Assembly: GCA_963833655.1 (NCBI GenBank)
Contig: CAWHYL010000004.1
Location: forward strand, 248,001 to 312,000
Direction: 5' to 3'
DNA from: 3-1-20CM-4-69-9 sp963833655
GTDB taxonomy: Bacteria; Actinomycetota; Thermoleophilia; Gaiellales; Gaiellaceae
Length of the DNA: 64,000 bases
Shown here: positions 42,697 through 50,130 of the stretch, one piece after another
Numbering within the stretch: position 1 is the first letter of the stretch
How the letters are laid out: each line of letters begins with the position of its first letter
Position numbers and translations under genes: made by a program
The notes under the pieces: model-generated
The model's database searches: none
Seen by the model: the letters and a program-made list of their open reading frames with translations, nothing else
What the model was told of the DNA's origin: nothing

Positions 42697-43029
42697 TTAC
42701 CACTCCCGCGAGTGGTTCGACCACCGCCCGTCCTCGGTCAAGTAGAAGCGCGTGCCGTCGCTGTAATCCCGCGGGTCGGGCGGCAAGGGCGGAACACCCC
42801 GCGCGTACACACGCCCAGTCGTTGTGCGATTGCAGGCCCGATGTTCCGGACCCGTCCAGCGTGAACGGTCGTCATAGTCATGGCCCAAATCCCAGGGCTC
42901 GCCCGGACGGATGAACTCCCCGCAGCGCGAGCAGAGAACACCGCCGGTAGCGACAGCAGGCGCCCAACTGCGCCTCAAGCGGCGGTGCACCTCGCCGTAT
43001 CCGCGCTCAACGGTCTTCCGGCTCGTCAC
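42697..43029 (-). CDS. HNH endonuclease-like protein
   Basis: A ~110-aa protein with the HNH/zinc pattern LCSRCGEFIRPGEPWDLGHD, DYDDRSRWTGPEHRACNRTT: two Cys pairs, the GHD histidine and the GPEHRxCN motif of phage-type HNH nucleases. The conserved part begins near VERGYGEVHRRLRR, which supports GTG 43029; the frame is open to 43110. Such genes often sit next to terminase genes in prophages, but no other phage structural gene is seen. Confidence 0.78.
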   Translation of the reverse strand: MTSRKTVERGYGEVHRRLRRSWAPAVATGGVLCSRCGEFIRPGEPWDLGHDYDDRSRWTGPEHRACNRTTTGRVYARGVPPLPPDPRDYSDGTRFYLTEDGRWSNHSREW

Positions 43030-43383
43030 GTAACCACGACTCTCGGCCAGTAGAACTCGAACGGCTTTGTGGCAATAGTTTCGAAAGCGGGGCTGCGGCG
43101 CTGGCTGCAACGCGAGGACTGACGGCAGTTCGCCTGCGTGCTACTTCCCCATGCGGCCGCGCCCCGCTTGCGACCTAAAAGGCATCGTGGGGAAATGCCG
43201 ACTGGCGGGGTCGTGTCCATGGTCGCGGGTTGCGCCGCGCCCCTACCCCCGCATAGGCGGGTGCTGGTACGGGCGGTCTTCGACCTTCCTTGAAACACCG
43301 GCTCCCTCTGACACATCAGCCGTCTCCTCAACTTCAATGGCGTTAGTGTCACGCGCCTCAGCACGGGACAGAGGGAGGGCCAA
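43030..43383. other. No clear gene
   Basis: 354 bp between the divergent HNH and monooxygenase-like genes. No protein with a recognisable domain is seen in six frames. It should hold the promoters of both genes. Confidence 0.45.
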
Positions 43384-43677
43384 ATGCATGCGCGTGTTAC
43401 TTCTTTGGGCGGTTCAGCGGAGGCGGTGGACGCGGGGATAACCAACTTCCGTGAAAACGTGGTTCCGTTCACCCGGGAAGGCGGTGGGAAGGGATCGATC
43501 TTGCTGGTCGATCGCGAAGGTGGCAACGCCATCGCAATCACTTTGTGGGAAGACGAGCAGGCATTGCGCGGCAGCGAGGAGCGCGCAAGTGCAGTGCGCG
43601 CCCAAGCCGCCGATGCGATGAGCGCAAGCGGCCAGCCAACGGTCGCTCGGTACGAGGTCGCGGTATTCGAGGTGTAA
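43384..43677 (+). CDS. ABM-like (dimeric alpha/beta barrel) protein
   Basis: A 97-aa protein resembling antibiotic-biosynthesis monooxygenase-like proteins: a helix (AVDAGITNFRENVVPF), the strands GSILLVDREGGNAIAITLW and a second helix (LRGSEERASAVRAQAAD), then YEVAVFEV. Catalytic residues are not identifiable. It lies alone between the HNH gene and transposase remnants. Confidence 0.65.
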   Translation: MHARVTSLGGSAEAVDAGITNFRENVVPFTREGGGKGSILLVDREGGNAIAITLWEDEQALRGSEERASAVRAQAADAMSASGQPTVARYEVAVFEV

Positions 43678-43816
43678 AACGCGGGTCGCCGCGGGTCGTG
43701 TTCACGCTGCAGCCTGAACGACCCTGGGAAACTTGGAGGCTCTGCTGTGGACCGGGTTCCGTGTGGTCCGGTTTCTAGATTCGGGCGACCTTCGACGATG
43801 ATGCGGGAGGTCGTTC

Positions 43817-43900
43817 ATGGCACGGAAGGGGTATCCGGCGGAGTTCCGTCGGCGGGCGCTCGATCTGGTCGCAGCCGGCAAGACGGTCGCCGAGGAGTAG
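43817..43900 (+). pseudogene. IS3-family transposase OrfA remnant
   Basis: 27 codons from ATG 43817 read MARKGYPAEFRRRALDLVAA then GKTVAEE and stop, the usual start of an IS3 OrfA cut before the helix-turn-helix ends. The left end of the element is visible upstream (TGAACGACCCTGGGAAACTT, about 43716-43735). The rest of the element is missing. Confidence 0.75.
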
Positions 43901-44066
43901 CGTCCCCGCTCGTGGTGTTCGAGCGCGATGGGGTGAGCTCCGTCGCCGGCTCGCCGCTCTTTGATGAGGCGAGCGTGACGGAGACGGCGGGCGCGAAGCG
44001 CCCGACATAGCTGACCACCGCGTCATCCTCGCGAAGTCCGGTCAAAGACAAGCGAGGAGGAGCACG

Positions 44067-44204
44067 GTGGTCGAGCCCACGATGGACGTCAGTGAGTGGT
44101 TGCGCAAGCAGCTGGAGGAGGCGAGCCCGGATCTCTTGCGGGCGATGGTGCAGGACTTCGCGGAGGCGCTGAGGATGACGTCCTCAATCTCGCACACCAC
44201 TTGA
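44067..44204 (+). pseudogene. IS256-family transposase remnant
   Basis: 45 codons from GTG 44067: MDVSEWLRKQLEEASPDLLR, then AMVQDFAEAL, the typical IS256 transposase N-terminus, breaking into an unrelated RMTSSISHTT end. Only the first ~36 residues are original; the catalytic DDE part is absent. Confidence 0.75.
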
Positions 44205-44288
44205 CGGGACGTGGCCCGAGCTTCGCGGAGCTCGCAAGACGTGGTTGACTCAGTACGACTTGACTCAGTACGACAAATCTGACCGACG

Positions 44289-44573
44289 ATGATGAAGTTG
44301 CTTTTCAAACCGTTCGCGATCATTGCAGGTGTTGTTGCCAGCAAGGCTGCGGGTGCGATCTTCAAGTGGGTGTGGGCGTTTCTGGCCAAGGACACCGAGA
44401 TGCCACTGGCGATGGAACAGCACCGCGGCTGGACGGAAGTCGTCGTGGCGGCAACGCTAAAGGGAGCGGTGTTCGGCGGAGTGAAAGCCTTAGTCGATCG
44501 CACGTTCGCGACCGGGTACTTCCGCCGGACGGGCGTGTGGCCGGGGAAGACTGCCAAGCCACAGAACGATTAG
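44289..44573 (+). CDS. DUF4235 family membrane protein
   Basis: A 94-aa protein with a membrane segment (FAIIAGVVASKAAGAIFKWV) and a second hydrophobic stretch VVAATLKGAVFGGVKALV, fitting DUF4235. The function is unknown. A tandem 15-bp repeat (44245-44259, 44260-44274, with TTGACT) lies just upstream. A much shorter relative lies at 61800. It is the last gene before the third tRNA fragment. Confidence 0.8.
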   Translation: MMKLLFKPFAIIAGVVASKAAGAIFKWVWAFLAKDTEMPLAMEQHRGWTEVVVAATLKGAVFGGVKALVDRTFATGYFRRTGVWPGKTAKPQND

Positions 44574-44741
44574 CTTCTAGCGCGACAGAGCGGAGTCCCA
44601 GCCGTTCGCAGATCTTCCAGTTTGTTCCGGCGACTGCGGTTTGCGCGTGCGTTGATTCTTTGGTGCATGGTGGGAAAGTCGCTGCAATGAGGTGGCCGCG
44701 GTTCCGGACTGCGGCAGGCGGCGTGACCCTCGTCCCCCGAA

Positions 44742-44779
44742 CGCGCGCCAGTCGCGCGCCAGTCGTCACCCTCGTCCAG
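44742..44779 (+). repeat. Conserved right-end block, copy B
   Basis: Second copy of the 38-bp block at 40561, two mismatches, again with two GCGCGCCAGT-type units, 67 bp before a tRNA-Val fragment. Confidence 0.75.
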
Positions 44780-44846
44780 GCCGATTCCAGCGCTAGCAGT
44801 TTCCCTCAACCGTGCGGAATGGCGCATGGTTGGGCGCACGCGGACA

Positions 44847-44890
44847 GGCTCGACAAGCTGGGGGTCACTGGTTCGAGCCCAGTACCGCCC
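44847..44890 (+). repeat. Partial tRNA-Val copy (att-like, 44 nt)
   Basis: Identical for 44 nt to tRNA-Val 39126-39169 and preceded by CGGACAG as in the copy at 40676. It marks the right edge of the tRNA-linked island. No strong terminator follows it. Confidence 0.88.
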
Positions 44891-45002
44891 ATCAGGAAAG
44901 GCCCCGGAACGGTTTCTTCCGCTCGGGTTCGAGCCTCTGCGGACGGCCGAGCAAGAAGGCGGGCCCGAACCGTCGACTGAACCAACGGTATTAGATGTAG
45001 CT

Positions 45003-45416
45003 ATGACCCAGCCGCAGTCGGGTTCAGAGCACGCCGACGCCGCGGACGAAGCGGCTCGAGTTCCGACGTCGCCGTCCGATCTCGATCAGGAGCGCCGTAC
45101 GTCGATGGCTGCGGAGCGCACCTGGCTGGCCTGGTGGCGCACCGCGCTGGGCGCCAGCGCGGGTGCGCTCGCTGTGGGGCGGTTCGCCCCGCAACTGCTC
45201 GACGTCGCCCCGTGGCCGTACATTCTGCTCGGCTGCGGGTACGCGTCTCTCGCGGTCGGGCTGTCGATCGTCGGCGCACATCGCCAGCGCGCGTTGGAGC
45301 AGGCGCTGCGAACCGGTGGCCACGCGCCGTTGCGGTTCCGGACCGTCGCGCTGTTCACCGTCGGCGGAGTCGCGGTTGCCGTGTTGACCGTCGTGCTCGT
45401 GATCGCGCAGACCTGA
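45003..45416 (+). CDS. DUF202 / YidH-family membrane protein
   Basis: A 137-aa protein with an N-terminal acidic tail, the DUF202 signature ERTWLAWWRTALGASAGALA, and three membrane helices (the last FTVGGVAVAVLTVVLVIA). The role is unknown. It is the first gene to the right of the island. Confidence 0.85.
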   Translation: MTQPQSGSEHADAADEAARVPTSPSDLDQERRTSMAAERTWLAWWRTALGASAGALAVGRFAPQLLDVAPWPYILLGCGYASLAVGLSIVGAHRQRALEQALRTGGHAPLRFRTVALFTVGGVAVAVLTVVLVIAQT

Positions 45417-45481
45417 CGCTGTCCCAGCCCGAGCTGGCTCTCGGCAACCCGAGCGTGCGTCGCGCGAATTAGCCTGCGGAA

Positions 45482-45610
45482 GTGCCTTCGCTCCTCGCAG
45501 CGCGCGGCGACCAGGCGACCGCGCTCGTCGTCCTGGCATCGATCGTGATTCCGCTCGCCGTCCTGGGTGGCGTGTGCTGGTACTTCTGGCGTCACCGCCA
45601 CGACGAGTAG
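45482..45610 (+). CDS. Tiny single-helix membrane protein
   Basis: A 42-aa frame from GTG 45482: a short N-terminus, the helix LVVLASIVIPLAVLGGVCWY and a basic WRHRHDE end (positive-inside). TAGCCT (45470-45475) lies 6 nt before the start, exactly as for other leaderless genes here, which argues that it is real. No homologue is known to me. Confidence 0.55.
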   Translation: MPSLLAARGDQATALVVLASIVIPLAVLGGVCWYFWRHRHDE

Positions 45611-45844
45611 CGGTTTCGCACGCAGCGCCGACGGAACTCGTTCGACTCGACGTCGACATCTTGCGATTGGCAGAACCGCGCGATCGACATCTTCAGTCGG
45701 CGCCTAATCCCCTCGCTCAGAGGGCTATCCGCACTCGGTCCTCCCAGGCCTGGGCGGGCGCAGCGCCTGCGGAGCGTGTCGTGATTAGTGGAATCGCCGT
45801 TGCGGGGATGTCGTGGGAGACGGCTCAGAGAGGGGGAGCAAGGG

Positions 45845-46805
45845 ATGTCACCGCCGCGCCGCAGAACGAGTAGTGGCTCGAGCAAGACGAGCCGGAATGG
45901 CAGCAGAGCAAACGGGAGTCGTTCGTCCGCACGTGCGAGCCAATCGAGCACGGCACAGCTCGAAGGCCGTGCGCCGAGCACGATCCCGATGTCTATGTCG
46001 ACATCGAGAAAGTCAAGGTTGACGAGATCTACGTCGACGTCGAGCAGCTGGAGGCGCATCTGGCGCTGCGCGCGAAGCTTGGGAACCTTCTCCAGGTCGT
46101 CGCGGGCGTCCACATCCACCTCGGCAAAGTCGAGGTGGACATCACCGGTGTCGAGGCTCAGACGCAGCTCAAGGTGCGGCTCGAGAATCTGTACGACATC
46201 CTCGACCGGGCACTGACGACGCTCGATCGCAACCCGGAGATTCTCGAGAGCCTGGTCCAAACGGTCGACGACACGGTCGGCAGCATCGGCGACATAGGGC
46301 AGCAAGCTCTTGGTCCTGGTGGTGCCGTGAGCCAGACGCTGGACGATGTCGGCCAGACGGCACAACAGGCTGCTCAGCCGGGTGGCGCCGCGAGCCAGGC
46401 GCTCGGGGGGCTGACTGATGCGGCCGGGCAGGCGCTCGGGCCGGGCGGTGCGGTCGGCCAGCTTGCCGGAGGCGCCGGCCAGGCGCTCGGGGGCATCGGC
46501 CAAGGAGTCGGCGGGCTTGGGCAGCAGCTCGGGCAGGCCGCAGGACAAGTGGCAGGCGGCGCGGGACAGGCCGCAGGCGGCGCCGCCGGGGAGGTAGGTC
46601 AGACAGCTCAGCAGGCGGGGCCACAGGCTGCGGACGCAGGTGGAGGGGGCCAGCAAGCATCACTGGTGCGCAAACGAAGCGCGGATCGAAACGTGGCACA
46701 GCCCGGGCACGCAGCAAGAGCGCGAGCCGGCGTCGATCGGCGGCGAGCGGCAACAGCAAGCGCTCCTCATCTGGATCGCGCAGCACTAGGAAGAAGACGA
46801 CGTGA
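45845..46805 (+). CDS. Ser/Arg-tailed, Gly/Gln-rich protein, frame-disrupted
   Basis: Three adjacent frames read as one protein. From ATG 45845 a basic Ser/Arg-rich start (RRRTSSGSSKTS); from about 45985 one frame lower DVYVDIEKVKVDEIYVDVEQ, then LALRAKLGNLLQVVAGVHIH, LKVRLENLYDILDRALTTLD and a Gly/Gln/Ala-rich stretch (GQALGGIGQGVGGLGQQLGQ); from about 46670 another frame ends SKRSSSGSRSTRKKTT. The C-terminal frame stops at 46803-46805, overlapping the next start by GTGA. Two -1 changes are needed. It may be a broken gene, assembly errors or frameshifting. No known function; basic ends suggest binding to nucleic acid or polyphosphate. Confidence 0.55.
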
Positions 46806-47008
46806 GCGAGGCGGACTTCGAGATGGTCGGTCGCCTGCACGCGCGACACTTGGTGACGCATGTACCGCCGGACACGCGGATCGTGACCGAGCGAAGCGAC
46901 ATGGCGCCCGCGCCCGGGGTGCGCCTCGGACTTCCGACCAGCACTGAGCCGGGCGGGTCGTACGAGAACGTTGTGGTCGAAAAGCGGCTGGCGGGTACGC
47001 ACCGCTAG
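46802..47008 (+). CDS. Small protein of unknown function
   Basis: A 68-aa protein (MSEADFEMVGRLHARHLVTH ...) without a recognised family. GTG 46802 overlaps the TGA of the preceding disrupted gene (GTGA), which supports both the start and the C-terminal frame of that gene. Its end is 7 bp from the convergent permease gene. Confidence 0.5.
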   Translation: MSEADFEMVGRLHARHLVTHVPPDTRIVTERSDMAPAPGVRLGLPTSTEPGGSYENVVVEKRLAGTHR

Positions 47009-47015
47009 ATGCGAC

Positions 47016-48062
47016 TCACCGCTCGTCTTTCGCGCGCAGCAGGACGCGCGGCACGGGTTGATCGTGTGGATCGCGGCCGAGAACGGCCACCTCGATGATC
47101 GTGGCAAGGATCGAGGCGAGCGGGACCGAGAGCAAGACGTAGACGCCGCCGAGAAGGAGGCCAATCGAGGTGACGGTGACGAGGATGATCAACGGTGACA
47201 GGCCGCTCGAATGTCCGAACACATGCGGATTGATCAGATAGTCCTGCAATAGACGGAGCCCCCAGACGGCTGCCGCTGCGTAGGCCGCATGTTGCCAGTC
47301 GACCGTCAGTCCGACGCCGATCGCGAGCGCTCCGGCTAGGAGCGGCCCGACGACCGGCACGACCTCGACGATGCCGGCAAAGACCCCGAGCAGCAACCAG
47401 AACGGCAAGCCGATGAGGGCGAAGGCCGTCGAGAGCGTCACACTGACGAACGTGATCGTGAGCAATTGGCCCCGCACGAACGCCCCGAGCTTGAGGTCGA
47501 TCAGGTTCCACGTCGCGCGTACAGTGGCTCGCTGCGCGGGGGCCAGAAGCGACAACACCACGCGTTGCGCGCGTTCGCGCTCGAAGACCCAGTAGGCAGT
47601 CGTCGCGAGCGCGAAGAAGAACGCGAACAGGACCTCGAATACTCTGGCCGTCAGCGACATCGCAGGATGAATCAGGGCCGATGCAGACGGAAGATCCTCG
47701 AGGCGATGCTGCAAAGCGACGAGCAGATGATGCTTGATCCCGCTGGATTGCTTCGCGGCGTTGCGAGCTTCTGATGCCGACGTCGGCACCGCTTGCTCGA
47801 TCTGGGCGATCGCGCGCGGAACCGCGAGCCACAGGAGCAAGGTCAAGACGCCGGCCACGGCCGCGAAGTGCAACAACACTCCGGCCGTGCGAGGAATCCC
47901 GTGCGTGTGCAGCCGCTCGACCCCAGGCCTCATCGCCGCCGCCCAGGTGACTCCAAGAAGGAACAGGAAGACGACTAAACGGAGGTGCCACAGCGCCACT
48001 GCTCCAGCGACGACGCCTATCGCCACGGCCGACATCACGAACGCGGTGCGCACGTTGCTCAC
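47016..48062 (-). CDS. AI-2E / PerM (UPF0118) family transporter
   Basis: A 348-aa membrane protein with about eight helices and family motifs: VLLSLLAPAQRATVRATWN, LGAFVRGQLLTITFVSV, GLPFWLLLGVFAGIVEVVPV and the closing INPHVFGHSSGLSPLIILV. Members export small molecules or ions; the substrate here is unknown. GTG 48062 is chosen as it begins before the first helix; the frame runs further upstream through the next gene without protein-like content. Confidence 0.85.
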   Translation of the reverse strand: MSNVRTAFVMSAVAIGVVAGAVALWHLRLVVFLFLLGVTWAAAMRPGVERLHTHGIPRTAGVLLHFAAVAGVLTLLLWLAVPRAIAQIEQAVPTSASEARNAAKQSSGIKHHLLVALQHRLEDLPSASALIHPAMSLTARVFEVLFAFFFALATTAYWVFERERAQRVVLSLLAPAQRATVRATWNLIDLKLGAFVRGQLLTITFVSVTLSTAFALIGLPFWLLLGVFAGIVEVVPVVGPLLAGALAIGVGLTVDWQHAAYAAAAVWGLRLLQDYLINPHVFGHSSGLSPLIILVTVTSIGLLLGGVYVLLSVPLASILATIIEVAVLGRDPHDQPVPRVLLRAKDER

Positions 48063-48126
48063 AAGTGTGAAACGGAGAACGACAGCTGCGGGAAACGGCT
48101 CCCAGCGCTTCGTTCGGGCGGAACCG

Positions 48127-48363
48127 CTATTGCGCGGAGAGCGTGTACTTCTGCCCGTCGAGCTCGATGCGGACGCTACGGATGTCGTTCGCTGCGATGC
48201 ACTTCTCGAGGGCTGAGAGCAGGACGAGCAGGTCTGAGGTCGAGCGCTCGTCCAGCTCGATGAGCATCGAGCTACGAAGCCGCTTTGGGGTATAGGCCCC
48301 AAGCTCGCGCATTAGGCAAGCCGCCTCGTCGTCTTCGGGTGCACGAATCTGCAGTAGCCGCAT
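48127..48363 (-). CDS. Small protein of unknown function
   Basis: A 78-aa protein (MRLLQIRAPEDDEAACLMRE ... LIELDERSTSDLLVLL) of balanced composition, perhaps an alpha/beta fold. ATG 48363 is preferred; ATG 48387 would add eight residues. It precedes the permease gene by 64 bp on the same strand. No homologue recognised. Confidence 0.5.
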   Translation of the reverse strand: MRLLQIRAPEDDEAACLMRELGAYTPKRLRSSMLIELDERSTSDLLVLLSALEKCIAANDIRSVRIELDGQKYTLSAQ

Positions 48364-48525
48364 TGACCCATTTCTGACTGTAGGCATGCGCGTTCGTTTT
48401 GCAAGCCAGGCGATTCATCCTTGACAGCGGCGTCGGTATCACGAACGGCTCCGGCGTGACGATCGGGTCATGAGACAGCCCGCTCACTACACGCTGCGGG
48501 AGTTCGGCGACTGCGGTCGAAGAAC

Positions 48526-48556
48526 GAGAGAGGCCCCGCACGGCGGGGCCTCTCTC
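48526..48556. terminator. 14-bp hairpin terminator-like structure
   Basis: Arms 48526-48539 and 48543-48556 pair perfectly around ACG. It lies 17 bp after the stop of the minus-strand repeat protein and probably ends its transcript; a T-run is weak. Confidence 0.65.
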
Positions 48557-48573
48557 GGCACTGCTGGTGCGAG

Positions 48574-49644
48574 CTAGCTGCTCGAGCGGCGGCGCGTCGT
48601 GCCGGTTGCCCGGCGGCGGGCCGTCGTGCGGCCGCCCTTCGCGGCTGCCTTCCGCGACGGGGCGCGGCCGGTGGTGCTGCGGCGCGTGCCGGTCGAGCGC
48701 GTGCTCGTCGAGCGCGACCGGGTTGTGCCGGTTGCCCGGCGGCGGGCCGTCGTGCGGCCGCCCTTCGCCGCTGCCTTCCGCGACGGGGCGCGCTTGGTGG
48801 TGCTGCGGCGCGTGCCGGTCGAGCGCGTGCTCGTCGAGCGCGACCGGGTTGTGCCGGTTGCCCGGCGGCGGGCCGTCGTGCGGCCGCCCTTCGCCGCTGC
48901 CTTCCGCGACGGGGCGCGCTTGGTGGTGCTGCGGCGCGTGCCGGTCGAGCGCGTGCTCGTCGAGCGCGACCGGGTTGTGCCGGTTGCCCGGCGGCGGGCC
49001 GTCGTGCGGCCGCCCTTCGCCGCTGCCTTCCGCGACGGGGCGCGCTTGGTGGTGCTGCGGCGCGTGCCGGTCGAGCGCGTGCTCGTCGAGCGCGACCGGG
49101 TTGTGCCGGTTGCCCGGCGGCGGGCCGTCGTGCGGCCGCCCTTCGCCGCTGCCTTCCGCGACGGGGCGCGCTTGGTGGTGCTGCGGCGCGTGCCGGTCGA
49201 GCGCGTGCTCGTCGAGCGCGACCGGGTTGTGCCGGTTGCGCGGCGGCGGGCCGTCGTGCGGCCGCCCTTCGCCGCTGCCTTCCGCGACGGGGCGCGCTTG
49301 GTGGTGCTGCGGCGCGTGCCGGTCGAGCGCGTGCTGGAGCTCGTTGAGCGACGGCGTGTGCCGCCGGTCGAACGCGAGCGCGAAGTCGTGCCACGCGACC
49401 GCGAACTCGAACCGCTGCTAGCCCCTGTTGAGCGGGACCGGCTGGTCGTCGAGCGTCGGCGCCCGTTGCCCGATGCCGCGCGTGCGCGTGAGACGCCTTC
49501 GTCCTGCTGTTGGGGCTGCTCTTGCTGTGGCTGCTCTTCCTGTGGCTGCTCTTGCTGTGGCTGCTGCATGAGGGCGGGGGATTCCTCCTGGCCCTCGGCC
49601 GGCGAGGGGATCTCGCCGAACGTTCCTCCTTCGAAGCTGGACAT
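48574..49644 (-). CDS. Histone H1-like basic repeat protein
   Basis: A 356-aa protein: an acidic and Gln-rich N-terminus (residues about 10-50: QQPQQEQPQEEQPQQ), then a very basic Ser/Thr/Arg part and six 42-residue repeats holding KRAPSRKAAAKGGRTTARRR and STRSTGTRRSTT. Composition and the KAAAKGG element resemble H1/Hc1-like nucleoid proteins; DNA binding is an inference. A strong TAGGAGGCCAG Shine-Dalgarno precedes ATG 49644. It lies directly behind the CBS-protein gene, so they share a transcript. Long frames on the opposite strand arise from the repeat. Confidence 0.75.
   Translation of the reverse strand: MSSFEGGTFGEIPSPAEGQEESPALMQQPQQEQPQEEQPQQEQPQQQDEGVSRARAASGNGRRRSTTSRSRSTGASSGSSSRSRGTTSRSRSTGGTRRRSTSSSTRSTGTRRSTTKRAPSRKAAAKGGRTTARRRATGTTRSRSTSTRSTGTRRSTTKRAPSRKAAAKGGRTTARRRATGTTRSRSTSTRSTGTRRSTTKRAPSRKAAAKGGRTTARRRATGTTRSRSTSTRSTGTRRSTTKRAPSRKAAAKGGRTTARRRATGTTRSRSTSTRSTGTRRSTTKRAPSRKAAAKGGRTTARRRATGTTRSRSTSTRSTGTRRSTTGRAPSRKAAAKGGRTTARRRATGTTRRRSSS
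48599..49354. repeat. Six tandem 126-bp repeats
   Basis: Copies begin at 48599, 48725, 48851, 48977, 49103 and 49229, each exactly 126 bp apart and nearly identical; the outer two carry most of the few differences. They encode the 42-residue units of the H1-like protein. Confidence 0.95.
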
Positions 49645-49652
49645 CTGGCCTC

Positions 49653-50069
49653 CTATTGAGAAATTTCCTGTACCAATTCGCCCGTCTGCTTGTCGTGGCC
49701 CTCTCGGGCAACGTCCGCCTGTGCGACGACGCCGACGAGCCGGCCGTCTTCTTCGACCACGGGAAGACGGCGCACCTGATGCTCGGCCATAATTCGCAGA
49801 GCCTCATCGAGGTCCTGCTGCAGCTCGATCGTTACAACCTGTTTCGAGGCGACTTCACCGACGGTCACCTGCTCAGGATTTCTCCCCTCTGCGACGACCC
49901 GGATAGCGATGTCGCGGTCGGTCAGCATCCCAATCAATTTGTCGTCTTCGACAATCGGCGCGAGGCCGACATCCTCGTCCCGCATCATCTTCGCCGCGTA
50001 CGCAACGGATTTGCCGGCGTCGATGGTGCAAGGATCGGAGGTCATGACGTCTCTGATGCTTTGACCCAT
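49653..50069 (-). CDS. CBS-pair domain protein
   Basis: A 138-aa protein made of two CBS motifs: IRDVMTSDPCTIDAGKSVAY and LIGMLTDRDIAIRVV, then VGEVASKQVVTIELQQDLDE and VRRLPVVEEDGRLVGVVAQ. Such proteins bind adenine nucleotides and regulate partners. ATG 50069 follows GGGAGGAG. It is transcribed ahead of the H1-like protein gene. Confidence 0.9.
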   Translation of the reverse strand: MGQSIRDVMTSDPCTIDAGKSVAYAAKMMRDEDVGLAPIVEDDKLIGMLTDRDIAIRVVAEGRNPEQVTVGEVASKQVVTIELQQDLDEALRIMAEHQVRRLPVVEEDGRLVGVVAQADVAREGHDKQTGELVQEISQ

Positions 50070-50130
50070 CCACTCCTCCCTCGGAATTCGAATCACACGT
50101 TGCGTACCCCGCGCGATTCCCAATGAAACG

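Noticed and set aside
40676..44890. Two further tRNA-Val genes
   Set aside because: Only the 3' half is present at each site; acceptor 5' strand and D-arm are missing.
45592..46656. 354-codon frame on the minus strand
   Set aside because: It mirrors the central frame of the plus-strand gene; no domain, and the plus-strand parts have protein-like composition and a coupled downstream start.
48599..49354. CRISPR-like regular repeats
   Set aside because: Units are contiguous 126-bp copies without unique spacers and encode a protein repeat.
48567..49792. Long open frames of 284 and 397 codons on the plus strand
   Set aside because: They are shadows of the 126-bp repeat coding for the basic protein on the minus strand; no start with a ribosome site and Cys/Arg/Val compositions typical of antisense GC-rich frames.
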